Source of the DNA: Pandoraea oxalativorans
GTDB lineage: Bacteria > Pseudomonadota > Gammaproteobacteria > Burkholderiales > Burkholderiaceae
Length of the DNA stretch: 64,000 nucleotides
Direction: 5' to 3'
Assembly: GCF_000972785.3 (NCBI RefSeq)
Contig: NZ_CP011519.2
Span: forward strand, 1-64,000
Under the pieces are notes generated by a model. It had not been told where the DNA came from. It saw only the letters and a list, made by a program, of their open reading frames with translations, and did no database searches. The translations under genes and the position numbers were made by a program. Below, piece by piece: positions 8,888 to 17,158 of the stretch (the first letter of the stretch is position 1; every line of letters starts with the position of its first letter).

Positions 8888-9490
8888 CTAGTAACCCGAC
8901 TGATACGGCTGGCCTTGCTCCCAGCGGCTTTGCCAGTGCGCGAGATACTGAGCGGCCAGCGTGGGGTAATTCCACAGGACCAGCACGTTTTCGCTATTGC
9001 GCTTTGCGGCCGCCGTCGTGTAATTGAAGCTACCCGTCTCGATGTGCAGGCCGTCAACCACCATGTATTTGTCGTGGTGGATCGCGTAGACACTGATCGT
9101 GCGGGTCGGAATACCGGCGTTGACCAACAGGTTGAGCGCCTGCCGCGAAGTGGTCGAACGGGTGCCCTTGTCATCCACCACGACCGCTACATCGACGCCG
9201 CGCTGCTTCGCATCGAGCAGGGCGCGCACGACGACCGGCGAGGTGAAGCTGTAGCCGGCCAGCCGGATAGACGTGTTCGCGGCACCAATCACCTTGACCA
9301 CCAGCGCCTCGGCCCCTGCTTCCGGCGAAAAACCAACTTCAGCGGCTCCGGTCGTGGGCGCGCGCGCGGCGCGCTCCGGCTCGGTGGTGGCCAAGTTGTA
9401 CCCTTCGGCCAACCCGTCAAATGCGAAGCCGTGAGCCCCTGCCCCGGCGGCGACGGTCAACAATGCGGCGCAAACGATAAATCGACGCAT
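8888..9490 (-). CDS. nuc: Phospholipase D-family periplasmic nuclease (Nuc-like)
   Basis: 200 residues from the ATG at 9490 (MRRFIVCAALLTVAAGAGAH), which gives a clean signal peptide. A single HKD motif is present in YAIHHDKYMVVDGLHIETGS with the following NYT, as in the pKM101 Nuc endonuclease, which works as a dimer sharing two HKD motifs. Earlier residues TSIRLAGYSFTSPVVVRALL are also typical of this family. pKM101 encodes nuc near its tra region, so the context agrees. The role in transfer is not known; the enzyme should be periplasmic. Confidence 0.88.
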   Translation of the reverse strand: MRRFIVCAALLTVAAGAGAHGFAFDGLAEGYNLATTEPERAARAPTTGAAEVGFSPEAGAEALVVKVIGAANTSIRLAGYSFTSPVVVRALLDAKQRGVDVAVVVDDKGTRSTTSRQALNLLVNAGIPTRTISVYAIHHDKYMVVDGLHIETGSFNYTTAAAKRNSENVLVLWNYPTLAAQYLAHWQSRWEQGQPYQSGY

Positions 9491-9515
9491 CACTCCTCCT
9501 CTCTCGCTCTCTCGG

Positions 9516-10103
9516 TCACCAGCGCACGCGCTGTTGCCGTACATTGTTAATAAACACGTCAATGGCGCGCGGATTCTGTGCAGGCTGCCAGAGCACCTGC
9601 TCGAACACATTGACCGTGACACTATCGTCATCGCTGCCAACGGTATAGGCACCGACCGGCTTACCGACGCAGGCCTGCGGACCTGCTCCGCCGCCACTCT
9701 GGGCACTCTGCGGCTCAGACACCTGCGGCTGACCGCTTAGTGTGTACTCGCCGCTGCCGCCCCACTCTCTCCCGCCATTGCCAACATTGCGCCGGCCCTG
9801 CACGACGTAGGCGCCGCGGGCGGCCGGCTGCAACGGCGGAGGACATGGGTCATAGGGGTCGTAGACCTGGCGGGCATAGCTGCCACCGTCGTTGCCGTCC
9901 GCGAGGTCGCACGTCGGAAACGGTCGGCCCTTGTCCAGATCGTGGTAGAGCCGGTCGATCGGCGCCACACATTCGGCGACCCCTTGCGGGCCACCGTTCG
10001 ATGCCGGATTCGCCAGGCACAACAGCACCTTGCAGCCAAAGTCGGTCGCATGAGCGGGCGCGGCAACGCCCGTGAAGATCAGCGCGACAAGCCATGTTTT
10101 CAT
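9516..10103 (-). CDS. KikA-like secreted cysteine-containing protein
   Basis: 195 residues with a signal peptide (MKTWLVALIFTGVAAPAHAT). The stretch DFGCKVLLCLANPAS, followed by GVAECVAPIDRL and GRPFPTCDL, resembles KikA of IncN plasmids and small tra-region proteins of PromA plasmids; the conserved cysteines suggest disulfides in the periplasm. The C-terminal half is Gly/Gln-rich and then has VTVNVFEQVLWQPAQNPRAI. It lies between virB1 and nuc. The function of the family is not established beyond an effect on Klebsiella killing. The family assignment comes from recollection of the motif, so it is moderate. Confidence 0.6.
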   Translation of the reverse strand: MKTWLVALIFTGVAAPAHATDFGCKVLLCLANPASNGGPQGVAECVAPIDRLYHDLDKGRPFPTCDLADGNDGGSYARQVYDPYDPCPPPLQPAARGAYVVQGRRNVGNGGREWGGSGEYTLSGQPQVSEPQSAQSGGGAGPQACVGKPVGAYTVGSDDDSVTVNVFEQVLWQPAQNPRAIDVFINNVRQQRVRW

Positions 10104-10166
10104 CGTGTCGTCTCCTGGTTTTACACGCGCGAGCCGAACAGGTTTAGGCTTCGGGCCTTGCGTCGC

Positions 10167-11177
10167 TCAATTCGCAAACTGCACGAAGGGAGCTTCCTTC
10201 TGAACATTGTTCGCCGTGGGGCGCTTTGTCCGCACCGCGCGTGCCTCACGTGGCGCGCCGACTTCTGGCCGGGCCACGTTGGCAGCGGGCGCGCCCTCAG
10301 TACCTTTCAAATCCGCTGAACCTGGCGTCACCCGTCGGACTTGCACCGCCGGGCTATCGGGCGCTCCGCTTAGTGAAAACGTGGGCGAGGGCGTAGCCTT
10401 CTCTTCGGGCGATGGTGCGACCGCGAAGAAGACCCACTGCGGCGGTGCACCGGCAGACTTGGCCGATTCCGCAGCCGCCCCGGCCGCCGGTAAAACCGGA
10501 ATCACCCCGTCGGTGTCAGGTGGTTTGGTCGGTTCGAGTGGCTCGATCGCCGGCACCATCGGGATGGGTGGGATCGCATCGGTGACGTTTGCCACGACCT
10601 TCTGCACATAGCTGGGCTGCCCCACCTTGTCTGGTCGGAACCCGCGCACAAAGTTGCCTGAGTAGTAGCAGCTGAATGCGGCGCGTAAGGCGCGCTGGGC
10701 GTCGCGCATTTGCGCTCTGGCCCGCGCATAGCAATCCTTGAGGATGGCGCCGCCCGCCTTGAGGTTGCGGCACGGGTCGAACACCGTGTCGTAGGTTTCG
10801 CCGTACTTGGCGAGGTTGCCACGATTCACCTGGCCGAGGCCCATCGAGAAATTGAAGCCCTGCCGCGCCAACGCGCGAGCCGTGGCGACCGCTTCGGCCA
10901 GATTGCGAGGCTGGCGCTCGAGGCGCGCGCCCACCACGCCGATGGCGTAAGGGTTGCCCGAGGATTCCGTACTCACCACGCCCCGGAGCGTGCTCGGGTG
11001 AACGTCCGGGGCACACTGCGTGGCCAAGGTCTCGAACGGGATCTCGAACGGCATCGACTGCGGCTGCGATTGTGGCTGTGCCGGCGTCTGCGCACGCGCG
11101 GTGAGCGGCAGCATCGGCAGCACCGCCAACACAGTGAGCACGCGCGCCACGGCCGCCTTCACGTCAAGCGCCTTCAT
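10167..11177 (-). CDS. virB1: VirB1/TrwN-like lytic transglycosylase
   Basis: 336 residues with a signal peptide (MKALDVKAAVARVLTVLAVL, ending TARAQ). The SLT domain covers about residues 45-195: the catalytic glutamate in VVSTESSGNPYAIGVV, then FNFSMGLGQVNRGNLAKYG, the NLKAGGAIL helix, and AFSCYYSGNFVRGFRPD. It cuts peptidoglycan so the T4SS channel can be assembled. The C-terminal 130 residues are Pro/Ala-rich and low-complexity, as in other VirB1 proteins. Unlike most virB operons this gene follows virB11, overlapping it by 14 bp. Confidence 0.93.
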   Translation of the reverse strand: MKALDVKAAVARVLTVLAVLPMLPLTARAQTPAQPQSQPQSMPFEIPFETLATQCAPDVHPSTLRGVVSTESSGNPYAIGVVGARLERQPRNLAEAVATARALARQGFNFSMGLGQVNRGNLAKYGETYDTVFDPCRNLKAGGAILKDCYARARAQMRDAQRALRAAFSCYYSGNFVRGFRPDKVGQPSYVQKVVANVTDAIPPIPMVPAIEPLEPTKPPDTDGVIPVLPAAGAAAESAKSAGAPPQWVFFAVAPSPEEKATPSPTFSLSGAPDSPAVQVRRVTPGSADLKGTEGAPAANVARPEVGAPREARAVRTKRPTANNVQKEAPFVQFAN

Positions 11178-12186
11178 AGAGGATCTCCGAGACGTAGCGG
11201 CGGCCGTCCGCCGCGCGCTTAAACTGCACCACTACCTGGATCAGCGACTTCGCATACGCGATAATCTGGTCGCGGCTCATCGCCGCGCCGAAGCGCATCA
11301 CCATTTGCGAGAGGCGCTCGTACATCAGGCTCGGGCTGTCGGCGTGAATCGTCGTAATCGAGCCGGCGTGCCCGGAGTTAAGCAGCTCGAGATAGGCATA
11401 CGCTTCCGCGCCACGCAGCTCGCCCATGATGGGCCGGTCAGGCGTGAGGCGCAGCATCGCTTCAAGGAGCTCTACGGCCGTGACACGCGCAACCCCCTGC
11501 CCGCCCCGCGAATACAGCATGTGCAGACAGTTGCGCTGACGCGGCCGGATTTCGCGTGCGTCTTCGATCGTCACGATGCGCTCATGCTGGGGGATCTCTT
11601 TGAGCAGCGCGTTCAGTAACGTGGTCTTGCCGGCGTTCGCACCGGCCGAGATCACAATGTTCTTGTGCGCGCGAACCGCGCCGCGCAAAAATGCTTCCCA
11701 CGCGCGCCCCTGGTACAGTTCCCGCAGCCGTTCGTCCGAATCATCGCCGTCCTCGCGCGTCTCGTTCACGCGATCAAACGCGCCTTGCTCACGGTACTGA
11801 TCCAGGCCGATATCGAGCAGCGTGGGCTTGCGAATACACAGCGCGATGGTCTTTTCCTCGACGGCCGGTGGGCGCACGACCTGCACGCGGTAGCCGCCAC
11901 GCTCGGTGTCATCCACGCCCTCCGCCAGATTGATAGGCATCGTGGCCGCCAGCAGTGGCCGCTCCCGATCGGTTTCCTGATTCGTGTACGCGGCGGTCAC
12001 GTCGGCCAGCGACTCGAGCAGCCGGTAGTTCAGCTCGGGCACGTCGGCGTGCTGCATATAGCGTTGGCCCTGCCGCCCGATCCACACCTCGCCGGGGCGG
12101 TTGATGGCGACTTCGGTGATGCCGGGATCATCGAGATAGTCGGTGAGCAGCGAGAGCTTGGCGCGAAACGAAGCGATCTGTGACAT
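11164..12186 (-). CDS. virB11: VirB11/TrwD traffic ATPase
   Basis: 340 residues, cytoplasmic. The N-terminal domain (LTDYLDDPGITEVAINRPGE) is followed by the RecA-like domain with Walker A NIVISAGANAGKTTLLNALL, the Asp box RIVTIEDAREI, Walker B region RPIMGELRGAEAYAYLELL, and the His box GHAGSITTIHADSP. The hexameric ATPase powers T4SS assembly and substrate handover with VirB4 and VirD4. All catalytic motifs appear intact. It starts 10 bp after virB10. Confidence 0.96.
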   Translation of the reverse strand: MSQIASFRAKLSLLTDYLDDPGITEVAINRPGEVWIGRQGQRYMQHADVPELNYRLLESLADVTAAYTNQETDRERPLLAATMPINLAEGVDDTERGGYRVQVVRPPAVEEKTIALCIRKPTLLDIGLDQYREQGAFDRVNETREDGDDSDERLRELYQGRAWEAFLRGAVRAHKNIVISAGANAGKTTLLNALLKEIPQHERIVTIEDAREIRPRQRNCLHMLYSRGGQGVARVTAVELLEAMLRLTPDRPIMGELRGAEAYAYLELLNSGHAGSITTIHADSPSLMYERLSQMVMRFGAAMSRDQIIAYAKSLIQVVVQFKRAADGRRYVSEILYEGA

Positions 12187-12196
12187 GGGCCGGCCC

Positions 12197-13435
12197 TCAC
12201 TGGATGAACGTCACGCCGCCATGCTTGGCCGCGTCGCGGGTGGCGTCGATGTCGGCCTGGTAGACCGGCGTGAAATCGAGATCCTTGTTCACGTAAATGC
12301 GCACGCGTGAGCCGGCCGGCACGGTGATGGTGGGCGCGATGTTGATATACGGCTGAAGCACCGACTGCGAGGTTTGCGCGGCCGCCTGCTGCACCGACTG
12401 CCGATAGGCGGCCGCCGAGTTGTACTGATCGACCGGATTCACCCCGACGGTCGCCGCGCCCGCCCCGATGATCGACAGCAGCGCGGACATGCCGAAGACC
12501 TCCGCGAAATGCCTGTCCACGAGGCCGCCCATACCGGCCGTGCCGAGCTGGTCGGCGCCGACGCTGTCGAGCGCCACCTCGACGCCGTCGGGCCGGCGCA
12601 CCGTGTTCCAGATCACGAACAGCCGGTCCTGCCCCTTACGCACTTCGGCGCTGTAGACACCGCACACGCGCGAACCCCAGGGAATCAGCTTGTGCCGGCC
12701 TTGCGCGCCGTACACGTCGCGCTGGACGGTCGCGCACACCATGCCGGGCAAATCGGAGATCGCGCGCGGTTCCAGTACGGCCTCAATGAGCTTGCCTTGC
12801 AAGATCTTGTAGGGCAGATTGTCGATTTGGTGCGCCGGACTGACGGCCACGCCATTGCCCGAGACAGCCCGTGCGAAGCGCGAATTCGGGTCTTGCGCGC
12901 CGCCACCCCCACTGCCACCACTGCCACCACCGAGCGCACCGCCATGTGCCTGCCCTGCGTCGCCGCGCGCACCCGCCGCTGGGTTGTTGCTATTCGGCGC
13001 GATGATGGCCGACTTCATACGCGCTTCGAGCATGCGGCGCGCCTGTTCCTGCCGTTGCATTTCCATCTGTTCGCGCTGGGCCGCCATCGGATCATCGCCT
13101 GGCGTCGCGCTCGCCGGCGTGGTGGCCGGCACGACGGGCCCGACCGGTGCGGACGCCGCCACCGGTACGCCGGCCACTTCCTGATCCTTGAGTTTCGGCA
13201 CCGGCTTACGCTCGGCAATGCTCAGATCGCTGTTACCCGCCGGCTTCGCCGGTTCGCTGCTGACGTGCTTGATATACCCGGCAGCACCGAGCACGGCCGC
13301 CGCGATCGCGACCATGGCGATGCCGCCCGCCGTCCGCGTCCGGCCATCGGCCACCAGCGAGTGATGGTGGTGCTGTTCCCACTCGCGCACGGCCGCCTCG
13401 CGGTCCTCATCAGGTTGTCTGGCAGGGTCGCTCAT
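12197..13435 (-). CDS. virB10: VirB10/TrwE core-complex protein
   Basis: 412 residues from the ATG at 13435 (MSDPARQPDEDREAAVREWE); the longer open frame upstream only mirrors virB9. One transmembrane helix (TAGGIAMVAIAAAVLGAAGY, near residues 36-56) is followed by a Pro-rich periplasmic linker. The TrbI-type beta-barrel domain has QGKLIEAVLEPRAISDLPGM, LIPWGSRVCGVY and the antenna region MGGLVDRHFAEVFGMSALLS. It spans inner and outer membranes in the T4SS core. virB9's stop lies one base from its start. Confidence 0.95.
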   Translation of the reverse strand: MSDPARQPDEDREAAVREWEQHHHHSLVADGRTRTAGGIAMVAIAAAVLGAAGYIKHVSSEPAKPAGNSDLSIAERKPVPKLKDQEVAGVPVAASAPVGPVVPATTPASATPGDDPMAAQREQMEMQRQEQARRMLEARMKSAIIAPNSNNPAAGARGDAGQAHGGALGGGSGGSGGGGAQDPNSRFARAVSGNGVAVSPAHQIDNLPYKILQGKLIEAVLEPRAISDLPGMVCATVQRDVYGAQGRHKLIPWGSRVCGVYSAEVRKGQDRLFVIWNTVRRPDGVEVALDSVGADQLGTAGMGGLVDRHFAEVFGMSALLSIIGAGAATVGVNPVDQYNSAAAYRQSVQQAAAQTSQSVLQPYINIAPTITVPAGSRVRIYVNKDLDFTPVYQADIDATRDAAKHGGVTFIQ

Positions 13436-13436
13436 G

Positions 13437-14243
13437 TCAGTTTCCCCCTCCAGGATGCGTTGGATCGCGCGGCGGGCCACTCGCGGAACCACTGACCGCA
13501 CCCTGATACGGATTGGCGTTGTTCTGCACGCACAGATACACATCGCCATTGCGCAACGTGAAGAGGCTCGCCGTGCGCTCGACCACCAGGTACGCGCCCT
13601 CGCGCCGCGTGTTGACGATGGACTCGGTCCCATCCGGCCCGACGGTGTACACGGTGGGAATCTCGGCGTTTGCGTCGAACAGGAAGTAAGTGAATTGACC
13701 GTCATCAAAGGCGCGAGTCAGCCGGATGGCCGACTTATTGCCCGACGTGCCGTAATCGAGATTGAGCTTCGACGGATCGAAGCCGTGGTTCGATCGGCCT
13801 CCCCCACCCACCGTGCCCGCCAGGCCCGTGTTGGTATTCGGATAGATGAAGCGCACCAGGAAGGTCTGTGAAGCGCGGTTCTTCGCGCTTGTGAGCTTGA
13901 AGTAATACGTGCGCTTGTCCGTAATCACGGTCAGGTTCGTGGCCGCGTTGGGCTCGACCGGCTTGATGAAAAGGCGGTTCTGGTACGGCACCGTTTGCCA
14001 GGCGATCGAATCGCCCACGGTCACGACCTTGACTGTCTCATCGTCAGCGAACTCGATCGAGGTCTGATAGCCGTACGTGCCAACCAGCTCATAGACCTGA
14101 TTCGGATCGTAGGCCACCTGTTTCACCCGATCGTCGGTCACCAGCTGTTTGGGCTTTTTGGCGGCCCACGCCGGGGTCGGCGTCAGCGGCACGCAGACAC
14201 CGGCCAGAAGAGCAATCGCGAGGGACGCAGCGTTGGGTTTCAT
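13437..14243 (-). CDS. virB9: VirB9/TrwF core-complex protein
   Basis: 268 residues with a signal peptide (PNAASLAIALLAGVCVPLTP, ending AWA). The N-terminal domain has VKQVAYDPNQVYELVGTYGY, and the C-terminal domain that binds VirB7 and VirB10 at the outer membrane has NLDYGTSGNKSAIRLTRAFD, FTYFLFD and ERTASLFTLRNGDVYLCVQN. All of these are family hallmarks. It is followed at once by virB10. Confidence 0.95.
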   Translation of the reverse strand: MKPNAASLAIALLAGVCVPLTPTPAWAAKKPKQLVTDDRVKQVAYDPNQVYELVGTYGYQTSIEFADDETVKVVTVGDSIAWQTVPYQNRLFIKPVEPNAATNLTVITDKRTYYFKLTSAKNRASQTFLVRFIYPNTNTGLAGTVGGGGRSNHGFDPSKLNLDYGTSGNKSAIRLTRAFDDGQFTYFLFDANAEIPTVYTVGPDGTESIVNTRREGAYLVVERTASLFTLRNGDVYLCVQNNANPYQGAVSGSASGPPRDPTHPGGGN

Positions 14244-14305
14244 GGTCGGTGTCCTTGCTGAATTCGATGACGGGTGCCGGTCGTTGACGTCGATTATTGC
14301 GCCGG

Positions 14306-14980
14306 TTACTGTCGGCTCAGTTCCTGATCTTTGCGATACGCCGTCGCGGCGAAACCCAGCGCGTTTTCCCAGCGGTCGCCCAGCGCGAGCGGTTTGAACG
14401 TGAAGGTGTACCGCACCAACGCGGTGTAGTACTCGGTCTTCGGCTCGGTGCCGGCTTTCTCGGTGATCGACTGAAACGACACCTGATAGGCATCTTTGCC
14501 CAGCGACGTGATGCCGGTGATCTTGGGATAGCGTCGCCCCCCCTGCCCCACCAGGTAGTACGGGTTATGCGCGTTCTCCGCAGCGGTTTCCGCGTCGTAC
14601 TGGCGCGCCACGTCGGGCGTGGCGTGCAGCCGGCAAAGATCGGCAAAGCGCTGTCGCCATGCCGGGTCGAAGGTGTTGCAGTCCATGATGAAGTCGTACA
14701 CCTGGCTCTGAACGAAGCTCTCCTGCCCGGTGATCGTCTGCCTGTCCACCACCTGTTGTTTGAGTACGTGGCCGTTTGCGTCCATCACCGACACCACGGG
14801 GATGACCGTGTGGATGCTGGCGAGCACGGTAATGGCGCTCGCCATGCCGCCGACGACGAAGAGCAGCAGGCCGATGAACAGATAGGCGCGGTTTCGCTCC
14901 TGCTTGAGCTTGTTCGAGCCACCCAGTTGCAAACTTTGGGTATTGGCGTCGCCTTTGAACGTGCCACGTCCGAAAATCAT
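14306..14980 (-). CDS. virB8: VirB8/TrwG inner-membrane protein
   Basis: 224 residues from the ATG at 14980 (MIFGRGTFKGDANTQSLQLG), which overlaps the virB6 stop as ATGA. A single transmembrane helix (AYLFIGLLLFVVGGMASAIT, residues about 33-52) precedes an NTF2-like periplasmic domain with SFVQSQVYDFIMDCNTFDPA, AENAHNPY and YYTALVRYTFTFKP. It serves as an assembly factor of the inner-membrane complex. Confidence 0.94.
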   Translation of the reverse strand: MIFGRGTFKGDANTQSLQLGGSNKLKQERNRAYLFIGLLLFVVGGMASAITVLASIHTVIPVVSVMDANGHVLKQQVVDRQTITGQESFVQSQVYDFIMDCNTFDPAWRQRFADLCRLHATPDVARQYDAETAAENAHNPYYLVGQGGRRYPKITGITSLGKDAYQVSFQSITEKAGTEPKTEYYTALVRYTFTFKPLALGDRWENALGFAATAYRKDQELSRQ

Positions 14981-15840
14981 CTGGCCGCCCCTGTGAACAT
15001 CCGCCCCACCATCAACAGCAACGACACGCCCTGCACGGTGGCCCCACCGGAAAGCGCCGCGGCCCACACCTTGACTTGAAGCATAAAAATTATCAAGACG
15101 CCTTCCACGATGTAGAGATAGGAGACTTGCTGCGTGGTAATACGCGACGCGTCCGTCACGCTTGCCGCGTTGCCAGCCTCCTTGACCGCGTCGGAAAACG
15201 CGAGAAATCCAAAGCGGACGACGGCGATGACCAAGATGTAGATGAAGCAGAAATTCAGCATCTTGCTTAGCCAATTCATGAACCACTGCCGCGTTTGCGG
15301 AAACATCAGGAAACCGATAAACAAGGGGCAAAGCACCATCGTGATCGCCAGCCCAAACTTGGCAATCGTCATGTAGACGAGCGCGAGCATAAACAGAAGG
15401 CAGTTGACGACGAATAGGCCGAAACCTTCCAAAATCATGCCGAACTGATACCCGCTCGCTTTTTGCAGCAAGGTCGACACTTGACCGACGTTGTTATACA
15501 AAGCGTCGAGCATCGAGACCGTGGACTGCCCGGCCATAATGGTTGACGCTGCGCTCTCCATAAACGACGTGAAAACTGCGTAGATGCGCTGCCCGAGTCC
15601 GCCCCAATTTAGCGTCGCGAACACGGCCGTCGTCATGACGGCTTTTGCGAGCACCGAATTCCATTTCATCGGTTCGTGGCCGGCGTATATCTTGTAGCCA
15701 TACACTGCCCAGTACAGCACCGCCACCCAATAAAGCGGCGCCTCAATCGCACCCGCAAGCGCTGGATAGGTTTGTGTCAGAAACGATTGGGTGACACCAT
15801 CCGCGGCACCCACCAGTCCCGCAATGGTCATTGTCGCCAT
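14977..15840 (-). CDS. virB6: VirB6/TrwI polytopic membrane protein
   Basis: 287 residues with about six transmembrane helices, for example YWVAVLYWAVYGYKIYAG, VVNCLLFMLALVYMTIAKFG and FCFIYILVIAVVRFGFLAF. The conserved TrbL/VirB6 core with a central tryptophan (MNWLSKMLNF) is visible. It forms part of the inner-membrane channel. The start ATG at 15840 overlaps the preceding small gene by 13 bp. Confidence 0.92.
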   Translation of the reverse strand: MATMTIAGLVGAADGVTQSFLTQTYPALAGAIEAPLYWVAVLYWAVYGYKIYAGHEPMKWNSVLAKAVMTTAVFATLNWGGLGQRIYAVFTSFMESAASTIMAGQSTVSMLDALYNNVGQVSTLLQKASGYQFGMILEGFGLFVVNCLLFMLALVYMTIAKFGLAITMVLCPLFIGFLMFPQTRQWFMNWLSKMLNFCFIYILVIAVVRFGFLAFSDAVKEAGNAASVTDASRITTQQVSYLYIVEGVLIIFMLQVKVWAAALSGGATVQGVSLLLMVGRMFTGAAR

Positions 15841-16235
15841 AGGTCATCATTCCCATAAACCTGTTTGAAATGGCTCAAAACCGCTGGCGCGTAGATATCC
15901 TTCTCCGTGAACGCGACACCTGTCTCCGCTCTGACACGTTGGATCACGTCGGCGACGCAACTTGGAATCAGTCGCCCACCGAACGACGGGTCTTTGTTGT
16001 ATATCTCAGCAAAGCAGTGGCCCGGGAACCAACGTTCCACTGCCATTTTGTCTGCCGATAAGAGCGGGTTTCCACCGTTCGGCGTCACGACGGGAGCCGA
16101 TGGAACTGGCGTCGCTAGCTGCGATGCGGGCATTGCCATAGGCGGCTCGCGGCTCATAATTTTGAGCAGGCCGTATCCCCCGATGAGGACGACGGCCGAG
16201 CCCATCAAGATCCATGTCCAAAGGTAATTACGCAT
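15828..16235 (-). CDS. Bitopic membrane protein of unknown function in the virB cluster
   Basis: 135 residues from the ATG at 16235. There is one N-terminal transmembrane helix (YLWTWILMGSAVVLIGGYGL), then a Pro-rich linker and a periplasmic domain with cysteines in FPGHCFAEIYNKDP and LIPSCVADVIQRVRAETG, which could form a disulfide. It is not a recognised VirB subunit. In pKM101 the slot between virB5 and virB6 holds eex (entry exclusion), so this position hints at an exclusion role, but sequence evidence is lacking. It overlaps the neighbouring lipoprotein gene by 8 bp and virB6 by 13 bp. Confidence 0.65.
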   Translation of the reverse strand: MRNYLWTWILMGSAVVLIGGYGLLKIMSREPPMAMPASQLATPVPSAPVVTPNGGNPLLSADKMAVERWFPGHCFAEIYNKDPSFGGRLIPSCVADVIQRVRAETGVAFTEKDIYAPAVLSHFKQVYGNDDLWRQ

Positions 16236-16443
16236 CGGCGTCGCTCCGATAGTGGCCCGTGTTGAGTGGCTTGAAGTCGCACGCACAAGGCGACTTATCG
16301 AACTTGTTTGATGTGCTCGCGCAGCCCGACAGGAACGCGGCGACAACCAGCATCACGAGCACGCGTCCGCCCTTTTTCATCATCCACAACGGGACCCATG
16401 CCGGAGCGGTAACAAATTTCAGAACCAGGATGACGTGTTTCAT
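16228..16443 (-). CDS. virB7: VirB7-like lipoprotein
   Basis: 71 residues as annotated. The likely true start is 16380 or 16383, giving MKKGGRVLVMLVVAAFLSGC with a lipobox LSGC. The mature part CASTSNKFDKSPCACDFKPL has the small size, extra cysteine and final P-L-N typical of VirB7/TrwH, which caps the VirB9 C-terminal domain at the outer membrane. Position before virB8-virB9 agrees. An Eex lipoprotein of pKM101 type is the alternative. Confidence 0.7.
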   Translation of the reverse strand: MKHVILVLKFVTAPAWVPLWMMKKGGRVLVMLVVAAFLSGCASTSNKFDKSPCACDFKPLNTGHYRSDADA

Positions 16444-16489
16444 CGGATGGTTTCCTTTGTTGGTGGGTGCCTCGCCCGCGGCAACGCAT

Positions 16490-17158
16490 TTATTTCTTCC
16501 ACTGGTAAAACTGTTGATTTTCGGCTGTCGCCTGGTTTTGCTGGTTCACCATGTTCGCTTGCAGGTTCATGTTCATCGCGTTGAGTTTGGCCATCGCGCT
16601 TTGCAACATGCCGTTCTCGCTCGAAATGCGGTTTTGCAGATCCTGCGCGTCCTTGATGTTCGTCGTCGCATCGATCTGCTGGCTCAGGCGCGCCAGATTG
16701 TTCAGGTGCGTCTGGACTTCTGAATACAGCGTGTCGCCGCCCGCGAGCGCGGCACGCACGGCATCGGTGCTCATCTTGTACGACGTGGCGTCCTGCGCCT
16801 GAGGATTGGCAAAAACATCCTGCGGCATCGTTTTGATGAGCTTCTCGTAATCGGCCTGCTTCGCGGCGAACGCGCCGCTTTGCTGCTGCGCGACGACTTC
16901 CTGCCACGACCCTGGCACCACCGACGCCGCATTTAGCGCATCGCTCAGGCCGATTTGTCCGCGGCCGTAGCTGCCCGTGATCGCCGCATACTGGCTCTTG
17001 AGCGTGTCGTATTGCTGCTCCAACTGTTTGAACTGCTGTTGCAACTGAAGCACCGTCGCCTCGTCGAACGTCGGAATGCCACCCGCGATCGCGGGCGCCG
17101 AAATTCCGAGTGATGCCACAGAGACCGCAACGGTGAAGGCTACGAGAGCGTTTTTCAT
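16490..17158 (-). CDS. virB5: VirB5/TrwJ minor pilus protein
   Basis: 222 residues with a signal peptide (VAFTVAVSVASLGISAPAIA). The mature protein is almost wholly helical: GIPTFDEATVLQLQQQFKQL, then EQQYDTLKSQYAAITGSYG, and a C-terminal helix with QNRISSENGMLQSAMAKLNA. These are VirB5 features. It caps the pilus tip and contributes to adhesion. The gene overlaps the virB4 stop by 4 bp. Confidence 0.92.
   Translation of the reverse strand: MKNALVAFTVAVSVASLGISAPAIAGGIPTFDEATVLQLQQQFKQLEQQYDTLKSQYAAITGSYGRGQIGLSDALNAASVVPGSWQEVVAQQQSGAFAAKQADYEKLIKTMPQDVFANPQAQDATSYKMSTDAVRAALAGGDTLYSEVQTHLNNLARLSQQIDATTNIKDAQDLQNRISSENGMLQSAMAKLNAMNMNLQANMVNQQNQATAENQQFYQWKK

Noticed and set aside
7441..9027. 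528-codon plus-strand open frame opposite the coupling protein
   Set aside because: His/Arg/Val-rich translation without domains; it mirrors the trwB-nuc genes in GC-rich DNA.
8842..9174. N-terminal extension of the coupling protein
   Set aside because: The residues are Arg/Ser/Thr-rich and lie wholly inside the nuclease gene; the start at 8841 gives normal TrwB membrane helices.
12374..13495. 373-codon plus-strand open frame opposite virB10
   Set aside because: Composition is that of an antisense shadow, while virB10 on the other strand has clear family motifs and overlaps its neighbours properly.
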